Origin: Haemophilus massiliensis
Lineage (GTDB): Bacteria > Pseudomonadota > Gammaproteobacteria > Enterobacterales > Pasteurellaceae
Reading direction: 5' to 3'
DNA length: 64,000 nt
NCBI GenBank assembly: GCA_000752995.2
Contig: LM994634.1
Span: 178,626-242,625 of the forward strand
Under the pieces are notes generated by a model. That model did no database searches. It was not told the DNA's origin and saw only the letters and a list, made by a program, of their open reading frames with translations. The position numbers and the translations under genes were made by a program. Shown here piece by piece: positions 59,001-64,000 of this stretch; position 1 is the stretch's first letter, and each line of letters begins with the position of its first letter.

Positions 59001-62000
59001 CTTGAAGCCATTGCAATGCTCAACAGGATAGAAAAAGGTGAAAGGGATTTAGATGTTACAGCACAGGAAACTTTGGCTAAATATGTTGGGTGGGGTGGAC
59101 TTGCTGATGTCTTTGATGAAAGTAAAGACGGTCAATGGAAAGAAGCAAGAGCTTTCTTAAAAGAAAATTTATCCTCATCAGAATATGAGGCTGCTAAGGA
59201 ATCTACCTTAACAGCTTTTTATACGCCTAAAATTGTAATTGATGGAGTATATAGTACGCTTTCAGAAATGGGATTTAAGAATGGAAATATTTTAGAACCA
59301 TCGATGGGCGTAGGTAATTTTATCGGTAATCTTCCAGATGAAATGAGCAAGTCAAAGTTTTATGGAGTTGAGCTTGATTCTGTTAGTGGTAGAATTGCAA
59401 AACTTCTTTATCCTGAAAGTGATGTGCAAGTGAAAGGCTTTGAAGAGACAAGTTTTTCAAATAACTTCTTTGATGTGGCAATTGGTAATGTTCCGTTTGG
59501 CGAATTTAAGGTTAATGATAGGGAATACAATCGTAATAACTTTCTAATTCATGACTATTTCTTTGCTAAATCTATTGATAAGGTGAGAAATGGTGGTGTT
59601 ATAGCCTTCATCACATCATCTGGAACAATGGACAAGAAAGACGAAAGTATCCGTAAATATATAAATGCAAGAGCAGAGTTTTTAGGTGCAATAAGACTTC
59701 CTAACGATACCTTTAAGGGTGTTGCCGGAACTGAGGTGACAAGCGATATTATTTTCCTGAAGAAAAGAGATAGTGTACTTGAGCGTGACGATGACTGGGT
59801 TCATTTAGCAGAAGATGAAAATGGCTTAACTTACAATAAATACTTTGTAGACCATCCTGAACAAGTATTAGGTTCTATGCGTGAAGTTAGTGGTAGATTT
59901 GGAAAGACTTTAACTTGTGAGCCGATAGCCTTTTTAGGACAAGAGAATAATATGGAGTCTCTTAAAGACCGTATTGAAATAGCAGGTGAAAGAATATCAA
60001 AAGATGCGAAGTATGAAGAGATAGAGCTACTAGATGATGAAGTAACCTCAATACCCGCAACTGATGATGTAAAAAACTTCTCTTATACCTTGATTGATGA
60101 TGAGGTATATTACAGAGAAAATTCACTTTTCATTAAGAGAGAAGTATCAGACAAAAACAAGGAAAAGATTAAGGATTATCTCGAATTAAATGAGGCATTA
60201 AAGGATGTGATATACAAGCAAAAAGAAGATTTTAGTGAAGCTGAAATCAAAGAATCTCAGGATAAATTAAACGTAGTCTATGATAGTTTTTCTAAGAAGC
60301 ATGGCTTTGTTAATAATTTAAGTAACACCAGAGCTTTAAGAGAAGATAGTAACTTCCCACTGGTATCTTCTATCGAGATACTTGATGAAGAAGAAAACTT
60401 CAAGGAAAAAGGAGATATTTTTTCTAAACGAACTATCACAAAAGCGAAAGTAATCGACCATGTAGATACTTCACTTGAAGCATTGGTACTATCTATTTCA
60501 CAAAAAGGTTATGTAGATTTTGATTACATGACAAATCTTACGGATAAGGATAGAAACACTCTTATAGAAGAACTTAGAGGAGAAATCTTTCTAAATATTA
60601 GGGAAGAGAATGTTGGTTTTAATCAGAAGATTTCTTTTGACTTGGAAGATGGAGATTTGCCATTTGCTTGCAGTGATGAAAGCAATTCTTTCAAGTATGC
60701 CTATGTAACAAAAGATGAGTATTTAAGTGGCAACATTAGAGAAAAGATTGAAATTGTAGATAGTTATATCAATAGGTTACTACAAGCAGAACGAATGCTT
60801 CCAGAAGAAAGTGAAAATGAAAGAAAAACACTTGTAAACGAACTAAGCAGACTGGAATATCAAAAAGCAGAACTTCAAAGAGTAATGCCAAAAGAACTTG
60901 AAGCCAGTGAAATCAATGTAAGGCTTGGTGCAACATGGATTCCACCTAAAGATATTGAAAGATTCATATTTGAAACATTAAAGACTCCAGGATATGCAAG
61001 ATGGGATATTAAAGTCAAATTTTCACATTTAACCAGTGAATGGAATGTTGAAGGTAAGAGTAAAGACAGGGGAAATGACCTTGCAGAAATGACTTATGGT
61101 ACAAGTAGAGTAAGTGCCTATAAGCTAATTGAAGATGCCCTAAACCTTAAAGAAACAAAAGTCTTTGACCAATTATTAAATCCAGATGGTTCAAAGACTT
61201 CGGTACTAAATAAAAAAGAAACCATGCTTGCAGGACAGAAACAAGAGCTTATCAAGGAAGAGTTTAAGAACTGGATATTTAACGATGTAGATAGAAGAAC
61301 AAGACTTGTTAAAGCATATAACGAGAGATTTAATTCTATTCGTAATCGTGAATATGACGGTTCTAACTTAAGCTTTGATGGAATGAGTACGGATATTACA
61401 CTTCGCAATCATCAAAAAAATGCTATTGCAAGAATTTTATATGGTGGCAACAGCTTACTTGCCCATGTAGTAGGAGCTGGCAAAACCTTTGAAATGGTAG
61501 CAAGCTCTATGGAAGCAAAGAAACTAGGAATGTGTACTAAGTCTTTATTTGTAGTTCCTAATCACCTAACAGGACAAATTGGTAGAGAGTTTATGCAGCT
61601 ATATCCGTCAGCAAATATTATGGTTGCTGATAAAAAAGACTTTGAACCGAAAAACAGAAAGAGATTTATTGGAAAGATTGCAACAGGCGAATACGATGCT
61701 GTCATTATTGGTCATAGTCAGTTTGAAAAAATTCCAATGTCTAAGGAATATCAACAAAAGCACATTCAAGACCAGATTGATGAGATTATCAATTATGTAG
61801 AAGAGTACAAGCATGACAGAAATCAAAATTTCACAGTAAAAGAGCTTCAAAAAACCAGAAAGAAATTAGAAACAAGGCTTGAAAAGTTAAATGATGATTT
61901 CAAAAAGGATGATGTTATTACTTTCGAAGAGCTTGGCGTAGATAAGCTGATTGTTGATGAAGCACATAACTATAAGAACCTATATCTTTATACAAAAATG

Positions 62001-64000
62001 AGAAATGTTGCAGGTATCGGACAATCTGAAGCTTTTAAGTCATCAGATATGTTTATGAAATGCCGATACATGGATGAAATGACTGGTGGAAAAGGAATTG
62101 TATTTGCGACAGGCACTCCAGTATCAAACTCAATGACAGAGCTTTATACTATGCAAAGATATTTACAGTACGACACTTTAAAAAAGAATGGACTAGAGCA
62201 TTTTGATTCATGGGCTTCAACCTTTGGAGAAACACAATCTGCTTTTGAATTATCTCCAGAGGGAACAGGTTACCGAGTTAAGACTCGTTTTTCAAAGTTT
62301 TATAACCTACCTGAGCTTATGAGTATGTTTAAGGAAGTATCCGATATTCAAACCGCAGATATGCTCAATCTTCCTGTTCCAGAAGCTCATTTTAAGGTCA
62401 TTAAGACTGAACCAAGTGAAGAGCAAAAAGAAATACTAAAGAGCTTGTCTGAAAGGGCTGATAAGGTGCGTAATAAGTCCGTAGAGCCTGAAGAAGATAA
62501 TATGCTTAAAATCACTAATGATGGTAAGAAACTTGCATTGGATCAGCGTTTAATAAATCCTCTACTTCCTGATGATGAAAACTCAAAGGTCAATGTATGC
62601 GTAAAAAATGTATTTTCTATTTGGGATAAGACTAAAGAAAATAAATCAACTCAGCTACTGTTTTCTGATATGTCTACACCAAAAGGAGATGGCAGTTTCA
62701 ATATTTATGATGATATTAGAGATAAGTTTGTAAAACTTGGTATTCCCAAAGAAGAGATTGCCTTTATCCATGAAGCTAATTCTGATAAGCAAAAGGATGA
62801 ACTATTTGCAAAGGTAAGAAAAGGCGAAATTCGCATTTTAATGGGTTCAACACAGAAGATGGGTGCTGGTACAAATGTGCAAAATAAACTAATTGCAATG
62901 CATGATTTGGATGTGCCGTGGAGACCTGCTGACCTTGAACAGAGAAGTGGTAGAATTGTTCGTCAAGGTAATGAAAACAAGGAAGTTAGTATCTATCGTT
63001 ATGTTACAGAGAATACATTTGACAGCTACTTGTGGCAGACGATAGAGAATAAGCAGAAATTTATTTCACAGATTATGACTTCAAAGACTCCTGTTCGTGT
63101 GGCAGAAGATGTAGACGAAAGCTCCCTTAACTATGCGGAAATTAAAGCACTTGCTACAGGTGATCCAAAGATAAAAGAAAAGATGGATTTGGATAATGAA
63201 GTTACGAAACTTAAAATGCTTGAGGCAAACTACAAGTCCAACCGTTATAGATTAGAGGATAAGGTTGCAAAGAAATATCCTGAAGAAATAGCAAGGACTG
63301 AAAAGCTAATTGAAGCAGTGAAAAAAGATATTGAAAATGTTGAACCCCAAGGAAGTGGTGAAAATAAATTCACTTCTATCACGATTAATGGCGAGATAAT
63401 TCGAGATAAAAAGATAGCTGGAGAAAAGCTCTTAGAAGCTATTAAAAACGTAAAAATTAATGAAAGTAAGGTTATAGGACAGTACCGAAATATGGATTTA
63501 GAAGTCAGCTACAATTTCTTTACCAATGAGCATAACTTTAGCTTAAATGGTGTTGCAAAGCATTCGGGAGAGCTTGGTACAAGTGCAGATGGTAATATTA
63601 CAAGGCTAGATAATGCTATTGATAAAATGCCAGAAAAGTTAAATCGTCTTGAAGAAAAACTTGTTAGCACAAAGGAACAACTGGAAAATGCCAAAGAGGA
63701 ATTGAAAAAGCCTTTTGAAAAAGCAGATGAGCTAAAGACAAAAGTATTAAGACTTGCAGAATTAAACAAGCTACTTGATATGGGAGAAGTAGAAGAAAAA
63801 GAAAATCCTAATCCATTATTTGAAGATGTAAAAAGGGCTATTGTAGATTTTTGCAAAAGGGAATATGAAGATGATAGTTATACCTACGAAAACTTTAATA
63901 ATCTATTTCCTGACCTTGCTCATATCGGAATTGCTTATACGACTACACCAGATGAAAAGCATGAAATTCAATATGAAATTAGCTTAGAAGACTTTTCAGC
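56079..64000 (+). CDS. Giant N6-adenine methyltransferase/SNF2-helicase protein, 3' end missing
   Basis: I read an uninterrupted frame from ATG 56079 (after AGGAGG) to the right edge, at least 2,640 residues. Domains in order: an ArdC-like N terminus ([19 protein letters not shown], about residues 45-70); a polar linker (about 260-400); a DUF2958-like part ([18 protein letters not shown], near 462); an N6-methyltransferase with [14 protein letters not shown] (from Glu1073) and NVPF (from Asn1137); and a SNF2-type helicase with HVVGAGKT (Lys1802), DEAH (Asp1960), ATGTP and RIVRQGN (from Arg2292). Coiled coils follow. Similar proteins end the conjugation module of Tn1549-type elements. Roles in anti-restriction or DNA processing are inferred. 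Confidence 0.9.
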   Translation, partial: MRTNDFYNIIELVKRDVLDSENEYLKLLKVIGNNQRYDFLSQLSIYDKNPNATACASFDMWRERFNRTVMRGQKGIPILSETYPFQKVGYIFDISQTVSMDRGVNEVKLWAFDREKHEEALKDMLTLRGFEASDKLSENIYSLSRVYADDSIYELCNNLRISDEDRNSFVNFMRNSISFAISNRFNLDYPIPMDNLQENFKYLDRISLMSVGNCISNACSNIIEATMVRTRNLSVNQDLTKSIGADYNKINENNNELGGIKNAIRSNDQRDDDTRNRVLGNGKYGRDNFKNQGEDLEQSGKREELHGKISKSDLRSDETGLSYRNERGETLSNANRPLQREEITNASNGSTEKSNPLYERGKTEDDGSLEDNGRESSRVQGDDFSPKRDGDKGNSRSIENSIEDMNEEAENASFFYSKEDPYNLMTDEMLERVPELYEQEKISLAEKEVHAAYIIPFRSNWTWYMTEYDRESGDAFGLVLGIEPEWGYFNINELKELNAQRLILEDFPKTFRELKYTELKKQMDEQELQMVFNGELSFEDDVIHKEINNEVIEEFEEELSPNFAEEVGSIMEEYEVSRDIAISRLTTSKLEEALQGTNIKLSDFNSEQLEEIMSAIKEYDFYGNEITEIADPKLPVWKMEQLKWLIDDWNKDTNGVTSEKIKYLKDLDIKLAKFNVLKGYLINDDVSISQIEEFKDNIDFVTMSEFVDSLKEYSYNNQNEKVAIKVGNEFILASKQDSLEISLEDTGRKVVVDGVEYSLNRGVDFEESTKVDTLIDSGKYEAYKIADYVVEATQVEAKQETLFDYLNPEEDKEKSLDLSVGKMVYMDHEAYKIDDEVSFNEILKKNDLRLAPLRNGNHMMPIVSFADDKELLEKISFDRPKLLVGDEVHYKDKDYTITRFDEMGGGLKTVTIKDNVEYLGGMITGSEVIPYRLESDLERLFGLEEKKQEKVSNFRIKEDILPDKLAPSERLNNNLEAIAMLNRIEKGERDLDVTAQETLAKYVGWGGLADVFDESKDGQWKEARAFLKENLSSSEYEAAKESTLTAFYTPKIVIDGVYSTLSEMGFKNGNILEPSMGVGNFIGNLPDEMSKSKFYGVELDSVSGRIAKLLYPESDVQVKGFEETSFSNNFFDVAIGNVPFGEFKVNDREYNRNNFLIHDYFFAKSIDKVRNGGVIAFITSSGTMDKKDESIRKYINARAEFLGAIRLPNDTFKGVAGTEVTSDIIFLKKRDSVLERDDDWVHLAEDENGLTYNKYFVDHPEQVLGSMREVSGRFGKTLTCEPIAFLGQENNMESLKDRIEIAGERISKDAKYEEIELLDDEVTSIPATDDVKNFSYTLIDDEVYYRENSLFIKREVSDKNKEKIKDYLELNEALKDVIYKQKEDFSEAEIKESQDKLNVVYDSFSKKHGFVNNLSNTRALREDSNFPLVSSIEILDEEENFKEKGDIFSKRTITKAKVIDHVDTSLEALVLSISQKGYVDFDYMTNLTDKDRNTLIEELRGEIFLNIREENVGFNQKISFDLEDGDLPFACSDESNSFKYAYVTKDEYLSGNIREKIEIVDSYINRLLQAERMLPEESENERKTLVNELSRLEYQKAELQRVMPKELEASEINVRLGATWIPPKDIERFIFETLKTPGYARWDIKVKFSHLTSEWNVEGKSKDRGNDLAEMTYGTSRVSAYKLIEDALNLKETKVFDQLLNPDGSKTSVLNKKETMLAGQKQELIKEEFKNWIFNDVDRRTRLVKAYNERFNSIRNREYDGSNLSFDGMSTDITLRNHQKNAIARILYGGNSLLAHVVGAGKTFEMVASSMEAKKLGMCTKSLFVVPNHLTGQIGREFMQLYPSANIMVADKKDFEPKNRKRFIGKIATGEYDAVIIGHSQFEKIPMSKEYQQKHIQDQIDEIINYVEEYKHDRNQNFTVKELQKTRKKLETRLEKLNDDFKKDDVITFEELGVDKLIVDEAHNYKNLYLYTKMRNVAGIGQSEAFKSSDMFMKCRYMDEMTGGKGIVFATGTPVSNSMTELYTMQRYLQYDTLKKNGLEHFDSWASTFGETQSAFELSPEGTGYRVKTRFSKFYNLPELMSMFKEVSDIQTADMLNLPVPEAHFKVIKTEPSEEQKEILKSLSERADKVRNKSVEPEEDNMLKITNDGKKLALDQRLINPLLPDDENSKVNVCVKNVFSIWDKTKENKSTQLLFSDMSTPKGDGSFNIYDDIRDKFVKLGIPKEEIAFIHEANSDKQKDELFAKVRKGEIRILMGSTQKMGAGTNVQNKLIAMHDLDVPWRPADLEQRSGRIVRQGNENKEVSIYRYVTENTFDSYLWQTIENKQKFISQIMTSKTPVRVAEDVDESSLNYAEIKALATGDPKIKEKMDLDNEVTKLKMLEANYKSNRYRLEDKVAKKYPEEIARTEKLIEAVKKDIENVEPQGSGENKFTSITINGEIIRDKKIAGEKLLEAIKNVKINESKVIGQYRNMDLEVSYNFFTNEHNFSLNGVAKHSGELGTSADGNITRLDNAIDKMPEKLNRLEEKLVSTKEQLENAKEELKKPFEKADELKTKVLRLAELNKLLDMGEVEEKENPNPLFEDVKRAIVDFCKREYEDDSYTYENFNNLFPDLAHIGIAYTTTPDEKHEIQYEISLEDFS
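56863..57273 (+). CDS. Nested out-of-frame gene inside the giant gene
   Basis: A 136-residue frame lies wholly inside the giant gene, in another frame. ATG 56863 is preceded at eight bases by AGGAGG, as strong as any in the element. The protein is helical and charged, with a C-terminal [20 protein letters not shown] stretch that recalls, weakly, TnpV-type proteins annotated in such elements. The host frame here encodes only a polar linker rich in Asn, Gly, Ser, Arg and Glu (about residues 262-399), which fits a stretch freed to carry a second gene. Function unknown. Confidence 0.6.
   Translation: MLFDQMTKEMMIQETEFLEMENTDEIISKIKEKTLNNLENEKSFMEKFPNPTYAVMRLDFLTETSEEKHYQMLIDLYKEKKLLMHLMEVQKRAIHFMREEKPKMMEAWKITDENHPEYKAMISALKEMVIKEIVEA

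Larger units (their letters stand above)
38457..64000 (+). mobile_element. Firmicutes-type ICE (Tn1549/CTn-like), left part
   Basis: The DNA changes within hsdM to AT-rich sequence with AGGAGG-type ribosome sites and no uptake signals. Gene order is that of the Tn1549/CTn family of Clostridia and relatives: CD1845-like, RepA-like, PcfB, VirD4, Maff2, TrbL, PrgI, VirB4, CHAP, DUF4315, DUF4366, TopB, then a methylase-helicase. The left boundary is placed by loss of HsdM homology, at about 38,455-38,458. The right end, the relaxase and the recombinase are outside the window. All genes seen are on the plus strand. Confidence 0.9.

Noticed and set aside
61579..61800. A second nested frame in the giant gene (73 codons)
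   Set aside because: It lacks a strong ribosome site and overlaps a conserved helicase domain, unlike the frame at 56,863.
38457..64000. A CRISPR array or resistance gene in the visible part of the element
   Set aside because: I found no regularly spaced repeats and no recognised resistance gene; cargo could lie beyond the right edge.
38457..64000. A Gram-negative ICE or prophage instead of a Firmicutes element
   Set aside because: PrgI, Maff2, PcfB, DUF4315 and DUF4366 are Gram-positive ICE proteins, and no capsid, tail or outer-membrane channel genes are present.

Overview
The window joins two very different DNAs. Positions 1 to about 38,456 are a Pasteurellaceae chromosome: roughly thirty copies of the DNA-uptake signal AAGTGCGGT (the Haemophilus/Aggregatibacter/Pasteurella type), moderate GC, and enterobacteria-like operons. 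From about 38,457 to the right edge the DNA is AT-rich with Gram-positive-style ribosome binding sites. I see no uptake signal there. It encodes the conjugation module of a Firmicutes integrative and conjugative element (ICE) of the Tn1549/CTn type.

Chromosomal layout: lipB (partial) and lipA for lipoate; the complete nrf operon nrfABCD plus the cytochrome c maturation set nrfE, dsbE-like, nrfF, nrfG for formate-dependent nitrite reduction to ammonia; melR divergent from melA-melB for melibiose use; an HI0933-type flavoprotein; dnaE; the serine-catabolic pair sdaC-sdaA on the minus strand; a class II glutamine amidotransferase; tRNA-Ala(GGC) and gltX on the minus strand; three identical tRNA-Val(UAC) genes; a lone DXD glycosyltransferase; argE divergent from argC-argB-argH; and a TetR regulator divergent from a four-gene HlyD/double-ABC/ABC-permease/TolC-type efflux operon. 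Several genes are followed by facing pairs of uptake signals that form terminator hairpins.

The chromosome ends in a type I methyltransferase gene, hsdM. It has a frameshift near its start and is cut by the element inside the codons for its SAM-binding motif (after Asp-Pro-Ala-Met-Gly).

Element layout, all on the plus strand: a palindromic left tip; a KilA-N protein; a CD1845-type membrane protein; a replication-initiator-like gene interrupted by an in-frame TAA; PcfB (DUF3801); the VirD4 coupling protein; a SieB-like membrane protein with its own promoter and terminator; SSB; Maff2; VirB6/TrbL; a small membrane protein; PrgI; VirB4; a basic hypothetical protein; a membrane-anchored CHAP hydrolase; DUF4315; a DUF4366 surface protein; topoisomerase III; a C5-cytosine methyltransferase; and one giant N6-methyltransferase/SNF2-helicase gene that runs off the window (at least 2,640 residues) and contains a nested out-of-frame gene. 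Relaxase, recombinase, any resistance cargo and the right attachment site are not in view.

The main points for follow-up are the apparent cross-phylum transfer, the use of a conserved enzyme motif as insertion target, the self-contained SieB-like cargo, the nested gene, and several terminators inside the conjugation operon. A chimeric assembly cannot be excluded from the sequence alone.
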